From: Nitrospinota bacterium
GTDB taxonomy: Bacteria; Nitrospinota; Nitrospinia; JACRGO01
Direction of reading: 5' to 3'
Assembly: GCA_016212295.1 (NCBI GenBank)
Contig: JACRGO010000080.1
Location: forward strand, 1 to 17,005
Length of the DNA stretch: 17,005 bases
Every line of letters begins with the position of its first letter. Positions within the stretch are counted from its first letter, which is position 1. Below the pieces are notes generated by a model that worked only from the letters and a program-made list of their open reading frames with translations, ran no database searches and was not told where the DNA came from. Position numbers and translations under genes: made by a program. Shown piece after piece: positions 4,897 through 12,437 of the stretch.

Positions 4897-7818
4897 TCAC
4901 ATCAAAAAATTCGAGGCGCGCGCGTACACATCCTTTCGCGCGTTCAGGTAGTATTTCAGAAGCCGGCTTTTTTGAAAAACCTTGTGGGGATAGGTGGAGT
5001 GGCCGTTGTAGAGTTTCAGGCTTTTATCGAGGTCAACTACAATCCGCTTGGTCTTTTCGCCTGAGGGGTCCTTTTCAAAATAGGAGAACCGCTTCATAAG
5101 CGTGGCGAAATGAAAGGTCGCCATGAACGTGGAAAGCGTGATGTGGTCTTCCAGCCGCCGGATTCTCCCGCTCATTTTCAAGCCTGCGTCCTTGAGGTCC
5201 CTTTCTATGAGCTCGCGCGTCGGCTCGAAAAGCTGAAAGGGGCCCACTGACCTGGACCCGTCGCCGAAGATATTCATGAAATAGGTTTCATGGTGGGCGA
5301 TGGTGACCATGCTAGTCAGGGGAACGCCAAGAATTCTGGCGCAGTGGAAGATGTCCTCTGACAGCATCCTGGCATACTCCGGCAGATCATCCGGGATTTG
5401 CATTCCGAGGCTTTTGGAGAATATGGAATATTTTTCCACTATATAGGGAGAGATGGATTTCACGAATTCCTTAAAATTCATTTCCTCCAGTTCGCTGATC
5501 GGCAAATTTTGGCCTTCATGGAATATTTTTACTTCCTTGTCCCTGGGAAAAGCCGGGCTGGACGTCTCCATTGCTATAATGAATTTCGCCGCCTCCTTCG
5601 GCGCCACCCCCAGGTCCAGAAGGTTCAAATAGAGCCTGCTGAAGAAACCGGAATATTCGGGATTCATCCTCTTCTTTATTTCCTCGAACAACTTGAAAGC
5701 CTCCGAGCTTTGCGCGCCCGGCGCCCGTCCATTCTTGTTGATGAGAATGGGACCGTTATCGACGTTAGTCCAGTGAAGGGAGAAATTTTCAAAGACTGGA
5801 GAGAAAATCTCCCACTGTTTTTTATGGTCCAATTTGATATCCGGGGAGGCTGTGATTTTCTCTGGACCATACATCAAGGCGTGAATGATTTTATTAAGCT
5901 GGAGGTCCGTTTGGGGTTGCTCTTCCCTGTAGAGTTCCTGGAGCAAGGGTTCGCTTTTCAGATCGTCCGCGATCTTTTTTTCATCCACATGCGCAACCGG
6001 ATTGGAATAATAACCCAAACCCATCATGGGAATAAGCACGGCCAGGACCCGCCTGGATATAGGAGGTTTTCCGGTTTGTGGATAATCCAGCCTCCTGGCC
6101 TTGTCCATCCTGCGTTTTCTTCTTCTCCGCCATTGAAAAATCTTGAACATAAGGAAACTCCTTTTCCCTTCTTCCGGGGGAGGGGCTTGGCCTGAATCGC
6201 TTTCAGAGGCAGGGGCTTCCGTGGTCCGCGCCGGGACTTCAGAGAAAATGACCTTGGATAAATTCGTCAATTCAAACTCTCCGACCTCTTTTTCCTGATC
6301 GTAATTCCGGTCCAGGAGCCAGGAAATAGCGTTTCTGTCCGCGAGAGGTGAGAGGCAACGGTCAAAGTCCGCGTCTCTGCCTGCCGCGTCCAGCAAGGTC
6401 ACCGGCTTGACAGGCACATGGAGGATGTCCTTTTCCTTGAAGCCTTTCAGGGCTTCATCCCACTTGAGGGCGTCTTTCCGCGATTTTTTCAAAAGGCCCT
6501 CCATTTTTTCCAAAGCAGAGAGGTCCTGCTCCAACTGCTGCGACAGCCGGCGGTTTTCGACGATAAACCGGTCCGCTACTACGAGCGCGCCAGCCAACTC
6601 AAGGAGCGCCTTCAAGGTTTTAGCGGAAGCGGCCTCGATTTTCGACCGGTTGGATTTGGCGATTTTAGAGAGTGTGATGAAATAAAAAGATTTTTCCGCC
6701 TGGAGGTCCAGAAGCGCGTTTAAAAGGGCCTGGTATTCCTCAACTTGATGATTTTGTTTTTCCTTGATGGCCTTGAATGCCTTAATGAGCTTTCCCGCGT
6801 TTTTCCGTTCCTTCAGCAGGGCCTCCCTGTTTTTGCCTGTCCGTTCCTTGCACAACTGGACCAGAATGGGGGCCTCCGGCAGCCCGCGCAGCGTCTCGTC
6901 AATTTCCGCGGATTCCCGTCTCCATCTGGAAATGCGGTCCTTGAAGTCCTCCACCTTTTTAAGGTATCTCTTGTTGTTTTCCCTTTTTTGGAGAATGGCC
7001 TCCCTTGCCCTCTCGAGCCGTTTCTCCTCCATGGAAATTTTAACGAGGACCTCACTCAATTTTTCCCATATCGGCTCCATCCTTAAGAACCGTTCGTCTA
7101 TCTTGATGAGGTCCCCTTCCAAGGGGGAAAATTCCCGCCGGATAGCGCTCCCCTTCTCCAGCAAGGTTTTCTCTACTCTTTCATGGATGCCCCTGATTTC
7201 CTCAATCGCGCTTTTTTCCCTGGTCTTTTCAAACACCAGATCGCAGGCCCTCAGGACCTTTTCCCCAAGCGCGATAAATTGTTTTTTATATTTTGACGCC
7301 TTGGATTTTTTTTCGGAGTCATTGGAGCAGGAGCGAATTGCCTCCTTCAACTGAAGAAGGTCCTTCTTCCCCTTGTCCCTGGCGGCTTTCAGGTCCTCCA
7401 GCCTGGCCTCTATCCTTTCTCCGTAGGACATAAGAAGGTCCAGCCGGATTTTTTTCCCGCGCCATAAGGGCGGCCCGTCCTTTAACTCGCGGGCGATGCC
7501 GCCTTCCACCCTGGACCTCAGGCGGGCCTTGAATCCGCAAGCCCCTTCCCCCTCTTCCCCGCCGCCTTCAAACAGGCCCCTTAAAAAATCCAGTTCCTCC
7601 CTGGAGGCCAGGGGCAAGGCCGCGTTGAAAAAACAGAAGAACTCCTTGAGCCTGATGGCCTGATCCAGCCTTGCGCCGCCTGATTTCCATTCCTTCAGGC
7701 ACCTGAAAATAAAGTCCCAGGAAACCGGATGGGTCTTCGCATGGAGAAGTCCGGCATGGCCCTCCAATAGGGATGCGATATCGTCGCTTGAAAGGAATTT
7801 TTTAATTTCCAGGCTCAT
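4897..7818 (-). CDS. 973-residue coiled-coil membrane protein with lytic-transglycosylase-like C-terminus
   Basis: I do not recognise the full-length protein. Residues 1-100 are helical. About 110-490 are rich in K/E/L heptads (long coiled coil). About 530-552 are Pro/Glu/Ser-rich, followed by a strongly basic stretch (QWRRRRKRR, near 562-572) and one hydrophobic segment (RRVLAVLIPMMGLGYY, about 588-604). The remaining 370 residues end in an SLT/lysozyme-like domain: a predicted catalytic Glu844 in AHHETYF, then SVGPFQLFEPT, and YNGHSTYP from Y937, matching the E, GxxQ and YN motifs of lytic transglycosylases. Positive charges before the single segment predict a cytoplasmic coiled coil and a periplasmic enzyme domain. 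The ATG overlaps the asd TGA (ATGA), so translation is coupled to asd. A peptidoglycan-cleaving role is inference from motifs; the coiled coil may be a scaffold. The hydrophobic segment is short, so the topology is less certain. Confidence 0.8.
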   Translation of the reverse strand: MSLEIKKFLSSDDIASLLEGHAGLLHAKTHPVSWDFIFRCLKEWKSGGARLDQAIRLKEFFCFFNAALPLASREELDFLRGLFEGGGEEGEGACGFKARLRSRVEGGIARELKDGPPLWRGKKIRLDLLMSYGERIEARLEDLKAARDKGKKDLLQLKEAIRSCSNDSEKKSKASKYKKQFIALGEKVLRACDLVFEKTREKSAIEEIRGIHERVEKTLLEKGSAIRREFSPLEGDLIKIDERFLRMEPIWEKLSEVLVKISMEEKRLERAREAILQKRENNKRYLKKVEDFKDRISRWRRESAEIDETLRGLPEAPILVQLCKERTGKNREALLKERKNAGKLIKAFKAIKEKQNHQVEEYQALLNALLDLQAEKSFYFITLSKIAKSNRSKIEAASAKTLKALLELAGALVVADRFIVENRRLSQQLEQDLSALEKMEGLLKKSRKDALKWDEALKGFKEKDILHVPVKPVTLLDAAGRDADFDRCLSPLADRNAISWLLDRNYDQEKEVGEFELTNLSKVIFSEVPARTTEAPASESDSGQAPPPEEGKRSFLMFKIFQWRRRRKRRMDKARRLDYPQTGKPPISRRVLAVLIPMMGLGYYSNPVAHVDEKKIADDLKSEPLLQELYREEQPQTDLQLNKIIHALMYGPEKITASPDIKLDHKKQWEIFSPVFENFSLHWTNVDNGPILINKNGRAPGAQSSEAFKLFEEIKKRMNPEYSGFFSRLYLNLLDLGVAPKEAAKFIIAMETSSPAFPRDKEVKIFHEGQNLPISELEEMNFKEFVKSISPYIVEKYSIFSKSLGMQIPDDLPEYARMLSEDIFHCARILGVPLTSMVTIAHHETYFMNIFGDGSRSVGPFQLFEPTRELIERDLKDAGLKMSGRIRRLEDHITLSTFMATFHFATLMKRFSYFEKDPSGEKTKRIVVDLDKSLKLYNGHSTYPHKVFQKSRLLKYYLNARKDVYARASNFLM

Positions 7819-8822
7819 ATCAATAATTCAGCGATCTGGACGGCGTTCAGGGTCGCCCCCTTTCTGATGTTGTCGGACACGATCCACATCTGCAAGCCGT
7901 TCTTTATGGAGATGTCTTCCCTGATGCGGCCAACGAACACATCGTCCTTCCCCTCCGCCAGGATCGGCAAGGGGTAGATGTTTCTGGACGGATCATCCAT
8001 CACCGTCACTCCTGGGGCGCGCGAAAGAATCTCCCTCGCCTCATCCGCAGTGAGTTTTTCCTCGGTTTCAATTGACACCGACTCGGAGTGCCCTGCGAAC
8101 ACCGGCACGCGCACCGTTGTCGGGGCCACGGCTATGGACTGGTCGCCCATTATCTTCCTAGTCTCATTGACCATCTTCATCTCTTCCTTGGTGTATCCGT
8201 TTGGCTCGAACACGTCGATATGCGGAAGGCAATTGAATGCTATGGGATGCGGATACACAAGGCATTCGGCCTTTTCCCCGTTGAGCGCGTTCCCGCTCTG
8301 CCGCCGCAGCTCCTCAATCGCCTTCTTGCCGGTCCCTGACACGGCCTGGTATGTTGAGACCACGATGCGCTTGATCCTCGCGCGGTCATGAAGCGGCTTA
8401 AGGGCGACCACCATCTGAATGGTGGAGCAGTTAGGATTGGCGATGATTCCCTTGTGCTTGGGAATGTCTCCTGGATTTACTTCAGGGACCACGAGGGGCG
8501 TCCCGGGGTCCATGCGGAAGGCCGAGCTGTTGTCAATAACCACCGCCCCGGATTCCACCGCTGCCGGAGCGAACTCCTTGCTCCTTGAGGCCCCGGCGGA
8601 AAAAAGGGCTATGTCCACGCCCTGGAAGGAGTCTTTATTAAGGATACTTACCTTCTCTTCCTTCCCGTTAAAACGGAGGGTCGCCCCATCGGACCGCTCG
8701 GAGGCCAGGAGCGTTATCCTGTCAACCGGAAACTTTCGCTGCTCCAGGACCTTTATCATCTCGTTGCCCACAGCGCCGGTTGCTCCGACGACCGCCACAT
8801 TGTATTTTTCTTTTTTCTTCAT
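7815..8822 (-). CDS. asd: Aspartate-semialdehyde dehydrogenase
   Basis: A 335-residue enzyme, normal for the family, that reduces aspartyl phosphate to aspartate semialdehyde with NADPH. This is the branch point to diaminopimelate and lysine, threonine and methionine. Visible signatures are the nucleotide-binding GATGAVG (residues 13-19), the active-site cysteine Cys132 in NPNCSTIQM, the substrate-binding region STYQAVSGTG (156-165), and RVPVFAGHS with His245. The ATG at 8820-8822 has GTGAGGAAAT just upstream. It is separated from leuB by 429 bases of repeats, so it probably has its own promoter, although I see only weak candidates. The 3' end overlaps the start of the large transglycosylase-like gene. 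Confidence 0.97.
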   Translation of the reverse strand: MKKKEKYNVAVVGATGAVGNEMIKVLEQRKFPVDRITLLASERSDGATLRFNGKEEKVSILNKDSFQGVDIALFSAGASRSKEFAPAAVESGAVVIDNSSAFRMDPGTPLVVPEVNPGDIPKHKGIIANPNCSTIQMVVALKPLHDRARIKRIVVSTYQAVSGTGKKAIEELRRQSGNALNGEKAECLVYPHPIAFNCLPHIDVFEPNGYTKEEMKMVNETRKIMGDQSIAVAPTTVRVPVFAGHSESVSIETEEKLTADEAREILSRAPGVTVMDDPSRNIYPLPILAEGKDDVFVGRIREDISIKNGLQMWIVSDNIRKGATLNAVQIAELLI

Positions 8823-8834
8823 ATTTCCTCACTC

Positions 8835-9213
8835 GTATCAATTTAGATTCTAAAAAAATAATTCAATTGGGAATAGTCATTGGTCAATAGTCATTTGTCA
8901 TTGATAAGCAGGAAGACGGCCTAGTTGCTAATAAGTTCCGCCCTAAGTGCGATAAGTTCAACCAGGCACAGAGTAGGCCGGGAAAAGCATTAGTCGCCGT
9001 AAGGCTTAGAGTTTTTGCTTTCCGGGTCTCCCCGGAAAACAAAAGCATCTTAAACTCCGCGCTAATCCGTCTCATCCGCGTTATCCGCGTTCTATCTTTA
9101 ATTTAAATCTGTTCTTTTTTTCTCTCCGCGACCTTCGCGGCCTCCGCGGTAAAAACTGTATCAATTCAGATTTAAAAAAAATATAATTCGTGAATATTCG
9201 TGTAAATTCGTGG
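8835..9213. repeat. Composite repeat block filling the leuB-asd gap
   Basis: The 429-base gap holds no gene but is layered with repeats. About 30 bases beginning GTATCAATT occur twice in the same orientation (8835-8864 and 9158-9189) with few differences. Between and beside them are degenerate word arrays: GTCATT words (8873-8903), ATCCGCGTT words (9063-9096), CTCCGCG words (9124-9150) and ATTCGTG words (9185-9213). The CTCCGCG array is flanked by inverted TTTAAATCTG (9102-9111) and CAGATTTAAA (9167-9176). CGGCCTA (8917-8923) and TAGGCCG (8974-8980) form another inverted pair. The open frame at 8884-9075 runs through these repeats and is not a gene. Confidence 0.65.
9013..9044 (-). repeat. 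14-bp stem hairpin between leuB and asd
   Basis: TTTTGCTTTCCGGG (9013-9026) and CCCGGAAAACAAAA (9031-9044) pair with a four-base loop. The only imperfect pair becomes G-U in RNA read from the minus strand, the direction of leuB and asd transcription, but is an A-C mismatch in the plus-strand RNA. No U run follows, so it is not a standard terminator; it may be an RNA-stabilising or processing stem. Confidence 0.55.
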
Positions 9214-9251
9214 TGGAATTATTTTTTTTTAAAACATCTAAACCGCTGCCC

Positions 9252-10331
9252 TCACCCCAGATTTTCCACTACCTTGTCCCCCATTTCAGCGGTCCCGACC
9301 GCGCCGCATCCCGGGGCCATTATATCAGGGGTCCTGTACCCCTTTTTCAAGGCACTGGAAACGGCGCGGTCAATGGCCTCCGCCGCCGCCAGCAGGCCAA
9401 AGGAATATTTAAGCATCATGCCGACGGAAAGAATCGTGGCCAGGGGATTGGCCTTCCCTTGCCCGGCTATGTCCGGGGCGCTTCCATGCACCGGTTCGTA
9501 CATGCCGTTTTTCAATCCAATGCTGGCCGAGGGGAGCATCCCTATGGAGCCGGTCAGCATGGCCGCCTCGTCGCTCAATATGTCGCCGAACATGTTAGTG
9601 GTCAGGATCACGTCGAATTGCTTCGGATTTCGTATAAGCTGCATGGCGCAATTGTCAACGTACATGTGGCTGAGCGCCACGTCCTGGAAGTCCTTGTGGA
9701 CCTTGGTGACCACTCTTCTCCATAGTTCGGTGCATTCCAGCACGTTCGCCTTGTCAATCGAGGCCACTTTTTTTCCCCTCTTGCGGGCGATTTCAAACGC
9801 CACCTTGGCGATCCTTTCGATCTCGCCGGTCGTGTAGACCAGGGTGTTGACCCCGCGCTCCGTCCCGTCCTCCAGCATGGTGATTCCCTTGGGCTTTCCG
9901 AAGTATATCCCTCCTGTCAATTCCCGCACCACCAGGAGATCAGTCCCTTCCACCACTTCTCTTTTCAAGGTGGAGGCGTCCGCCAGCTCCGGAAATACCC
10001 TGGCCGGGCGCAGGTTAGCGAACAGGCCAAGCTCGGAGCGAAGCCCCAGAAGGGCCCTCTCCGGCCTTACGGAATAATCCAACGGCTCCCACTTCGGACC
10101 CCCTACAGCGCCAAGAAGCACGGCAGCGGCCTCTTTCGCCATCCGCAGGGTTTCCGGGGGAAGCGGATTGCCGGTCGCGTCATACGCCGCGCCTCCCACA
10201 AGACCATTCTTCAGGTTGTAAGTGAACCCGTGTTTTTTTGAAACCGCGTCCAGGACCTTCAGGCCTTCCTTCACTACCTCGGCCCCGATGCCGTCCCCTG
10301 GCAGGGCCAGGATATCGCCTATATTTTTCAT
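9252..10331 (-). CDS. leuB: 3-Isopropylmalate dehydrogenase
   Basis: A 359-residue enzyme of normal length that oxidatively decarboxylates 3-isopropylmalate to 2-ketoisocaproate with NAD+ in leucine synthesis. Seen are LPGDGIG at the N-terminus (residues 10-16), the LeuB-specific [10 protein letters not shown] (136-145), the catalytic lysine K194 in DKANVLE, the metal-binding aspartates D226 (YVDN), D250 and D254 ([10 protein letters not shown]), and the NAD-binding HGSAPDIAG (282-290). It begins two bases after the leuD stop, a tight operon. The SD site, AGAGG within the leuD end, is somewhat distant from the ATG, which suggests coupling. The repeat-rich gap follows. Confidence 0.98.
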   Translation of the reverse strand: MKNIGDILALPGDGIGAEVVKEGLKVLDAVSKKHGFTYNLKNGLVGGAAYDATGNPLPPETLRMAKEAAAVLLGAVGGPKWEPLDYSVRPERALLGLRSELGLFANLRPARVFPELADASTLKREVVEGTDLLVVRELTGGIYFGKPKGITMLEDGTERGVNTLVYTTGEIERIAKVAFEIARKRGKKVASIDKANVLECTELWRRVVTKVHKDFQDVALSHMYVDNCAMQLIRNPKQFDVILTTNMFGDILSDEAAMLTGSIGMLPSASIGLKNGMYEPVHGSAPDIAGQGKANPLATILSVGMMLKYSFGLLAAAEAIDRAVSSALKKGYRTPDIMAPGCGAVGTAEMGDKVVENLG

Positions 10332-10333
10332 TT

Positions 10334-10825
10334 TCAGCCGAACCTCTTTTGAATGTGTTTCATCAGTCCGCCGTCTTCGATCAGTTCCATCATGAAGGGC
10401 GGGATAGGGGTGGTTTTATATGACTCCTTGCGGGTGAGATTGGAGATGACGCCTTTGCCGGGATCAACCTCAATCTCGTCCCCGGCCTGGATTTTCTCCG
10501 AGGCGGCCTCGCTCTCGAATATGGGCAATCCCACGTTGAAGGAATTCCGGTAAAAAATCCGCGCGAAGGACTTGGCTATGACGCACGAGACCCCGGCCGC
10601 CTTGAGGGATATCGGGGCGTGTTCCCTGGAAGAGCCGCAGCCGAAATTCTTTCCGGCCACGATCACGTCGCCGGACGACATCTTGCTCATGAACTCAGGG
10701 TCGGCGTCCTCCATGCAATGCTTCGCGAGTTCCGCCGGATCGGAGGTGTTGAGATATCTTGCCGGGATAATGGCGTCGGTGTCCACGTCCGCGCCGAATT
10801 TCCAGGCCTTTCCTTTATGGGCCAT
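10334..10825 (-). CDS. leuD: 3-Isopropylmalate dehydratase small subunit
   Basis: The swivel subunit of the aconitase-type enzyme that isomerises 2- to 3-isopropylmalate. At 163 residues it is the short (archaeal/thermophile-type) LeuD and not the roughly 200-residue enterobacterial form. Motifs are [12 protein letters not shown] (residues 13-24) and [14 protein letters not shown] (58-71). I chose the ATG at 10823-10825, with AAAGGA 9 bases upstream; the upstream in-frame extension of 17 codons has no SD site and is not conserved-looking. It needs the iron-sulfur large subunit LeuC, which is not beside it: the upstream neighbour is an unrelated metalloprotease. Short LeuD proteins can also serve homoaconitase-type reactions, but the leuB neighbour favours leucine synthesis. 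Confidence 0.95.
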   Translation of the reverse strand: MAHKGKAWKFGADVDTDAIIPARYLNTSDPAELAKHCMEDADPEFMSKMSSGDVIVAGKNFGCGSSREHAPISLKAAGVSCVIAKSFARIFYRNSFNVGLPIFESEAASEKIQAGDEIEVDPGKGVISNLTRKESYKTTPIPPFMMELIEDGGLMKHIQKRFG

Positions 10826-10874
10826 TTTTTTTTCCTTTAATAATGAGGGCTGTTTGAATTTGGAGGGAACTACC

Positions 10875-10904
10875 ATTATGTCAAATGCGCATGGAGGGGT
10901 TCAA
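10875..10904 (-). promoter_or_regulatory. Candidate promoter of leuD-leuB
   Basis: On the minus strand TTGAAC (10899-10904) and CATAAT (10875-10880) are 18 bases apart, about 50 bases before the leuD start. The -10 matches five of six consensus positions. No leader peptide rich in leucine codons and no T-box were evident in the 100-base gap. Confidence 0.35.
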
Positions 10905-10925
10905 GCCCTATAGCCCGATGTTCCA

Positions 10926-12011
10926 TCAATTCAATAAATTGATTTTCCCGCTCTTTCCGGCCCGGACCCCCTTATGCACCACCAGTGTCTTTCCGCTGGC
11001 CTTGCCGGAGGCATAGGCGTCCTCACAGCTTCGTGACCAGGCGTATGTGGCGCGCCGGAGCTTGGGATTTCTCCGGCGGAAAAATTTCATAAGGTCCGGG
11101 TCTCCTTTCCATACCAGTTTATCCAGGGGGCCAGTTGCGGCGCGTGAGTCCAGCTTTTCGTAAAAGCCGGTAAGGAGGCCGTAGATGAAGGTCCTGCGGT
11201 GTTTGTCGCCCGCCAACCCCTTTTTCTTCCTGTATTCCCGCCAAAGCGACTCCGAGACATTGTTCAAATAGTCATGCACGTATTCCGCCATCTCCACGTT
11301 TTCCGGTTTGCCGTATATCTCAAGAACCCGTCCCGTGCTATTCGTATGCTGGTTGTACCCGAAGACCCATATCGTTTCCACGAAGAAGAACTTGCCGATA
11401 ATGGTCCCGATCAGGGATTTCACCGGATTTTTTCTTCCCACCTCGCCGATCTGCTTGTGGATGTAATCCCCCTTGGCGCCGGCCTCCAATAAGGAGATGT
11501 TGTGTTTCAATAAAAGGTCGTGGGCCTTTTCCATGGCTGATTCCGCCTCATGCCGGTTGGCGCTTTGGGCCAGGGCCAAGAGCTTTTGGATCTTGTCCAG
11601 GGCCCGCCGGTTTTCAGGCTCCACGGCGCGGCCGTTTATTCGTCTCTCCACCCAGGGCCGGGGCTCGCCTGAGGCCGTTGGATCGATCCCGTGCTCCCGG
11701 CAAATCCTCCTGAACGCCTCGCCGTGGGGAAGGGCGTCCCGGATTCCAATCGCTTCCTCCACGAATTGGTGGGCCATTTCATGGTAAAGGACCTCCAGCA
11801 CCAGCTCCCACGAATGATTGCGGACCAGGAAATCGCTGATGAAAAGGGACCTGTGATGCCCCCCCTTCCAAAATCCCAATTGGCTGTTAGAACTCATGAG
11901 TCCGATGTTGGGGAGGCGCATCTTGTCCTGGAAATACGTGTAATTTGCGTTTTTCCAATCTTCCCTCAACTGCCGGACCCACGCTGATTTTAGTTGATTA
12001 TCGATATCCAT
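10926..12011 (-). CDS. SprT-like zinc metalloprotease with DUF2786 segment
   Basis: A 361-residue soluble protein. Residues 1-110 form a SprT-like domain: HEMAH (77-81) is the HExxH zinc site, and His96 in LPHGEAF is the likely third ligand. About residues 139-178 match DUF2786 (KIQKLLALAQSANRHEAESAMEKAH), a short helical module often found with SprT-like domains. The rest is basic, with no motif that I know. SprT/Spartan-type proteases degrade DNA-protein crosslinks in some organisms; whether this one does is inference. The ATG at 12009-12011 has CAGGAA upstream. It lies 57 bases after the small membrane protein gene and about 100 before leuD, on the same strand. Confidence 0.85.
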   Translation of the reverse strand: MDIDNQLKSAWVRQLREDWKNANYTYFQDKMRLPNIGLMSSNSQLGFWKGGHHRSLFISDFLVRNHSWELVLEVLYHEMAHQFVEEAIGIRDALPHGEAFRRICREHGIDPTASGEPRPWVERRINGRAVEPENRRALDKIQKLLALAQSANRHEAESAMEKAHDLLLKHNISLLEAGAKGDYIHKQIGEVGRKNPVKSLIGTIIGKFFFVETIWVFGYNQHTNSTGRVLEIYGKPENVEMAEYVHDYLNNVSESLWREYRKKKGLAGDKHRRTFIYGLLTGFYEKLDSRAATGPLDKLVWKGDPDLMKFFRRRNPKLRRATYAWSRSCEDAYASGKASGKTLVVHKGVRAGKSGKINLLN

Positions 12012-12068
12012 GATTTCCTGTGTCTTTTTTTAGTAAATGCCCCTGTTCCTAAATGCCAAAAATTCTAC

Positions 12069-12437
12069 TCATTTTAAATTTCCAGGAACCAATAGAAAAT
12101 TAATCTCCCTCAATAGCTCTGGCCTTGGGTGATTATCAAATGCCTCCTCCAATCTTTGGGCATATATTGCTTCCTTTTCTGTCCCCTTATGCTTCTTAAA
12201 ATCCATGAGTTTACGGGCGGTATTTTCGTCCAGGATAAGAGTTTTCCTGAGGTAGTTTATTCTTTTAGTTTTGACCCTGGCCTCCATGCTTTTGTCTGCC
12301 GGCCCTCCTGTCAGGTTTTTCTCCAGGCAGTACCTCTCTTCCTGATGAATAAAAAAGAGAATGGTCACGCCCATGGCCAAAAAGGTGGCCGTAAAAATTG
12401 CCACGGCCAAAATTACTTTTTTACCCAGTGTCTTCAT
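12069..12437 (-). CDS. Small single-pass membrane protein, unknown function
   Basis: A 122-residue protein with one N-terminal membrane segment (about residues 8-30, VILAVAIFTATFLAMGV onwards) preceded by lysines, so the 90-residue helical, charged tail should be periplasmic. No family is recognised. The ATG (12435-12437) shares its A with the TAA of the upstream polytopic protein gene (TAATG), so it is translationally coupled and probably works with that protein. The frame stays open upstream across the end of that gene, but this is an out-of-frame shadow. Overlap, hydropathy and the clean stop argue for a real gene. Confidence 0.75.
   Translation of the reverse strand: MKTLGKKVILAVAIFTATFLAMGVTILFFIHQEERYCLEKNLTGGPADKSMEARVKTKRINYLRKTLILDENTARKLMDFKKHKGTEKEAIYAQRLEEAFDNHPRPELLREINFLLVPGNLK

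Noticed and set aside
5398-6195. 265-codon open frame on the plus strand
   Set aside because: It is the antisense shadow of the 973-residue gene; it has no SD site and its product has no protein-like motif, while the minus frame has clear domains.
6764-7354. 196-codon plus-strand frame rich in Ser/Leu
   Set aside because: Typical complement of Lys/Glu-rich coiled-coil coding DNA.
8884-9075. 63-codon minus frame in the leuB-asd gap
   Set aside because: It runs through hairpins and word arrays and has no SD site.
8873-9213. CRISPR-like array
   Set aside because: The repeated words are under 12 bases, differ between arrays and have no regular spacers; no cas genes are present.
9190-9837. 215-codon open frame on the plus strand over leuB
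   Set aside because: leuB on the other strand has all family motifs. This frame starts inside a word array.
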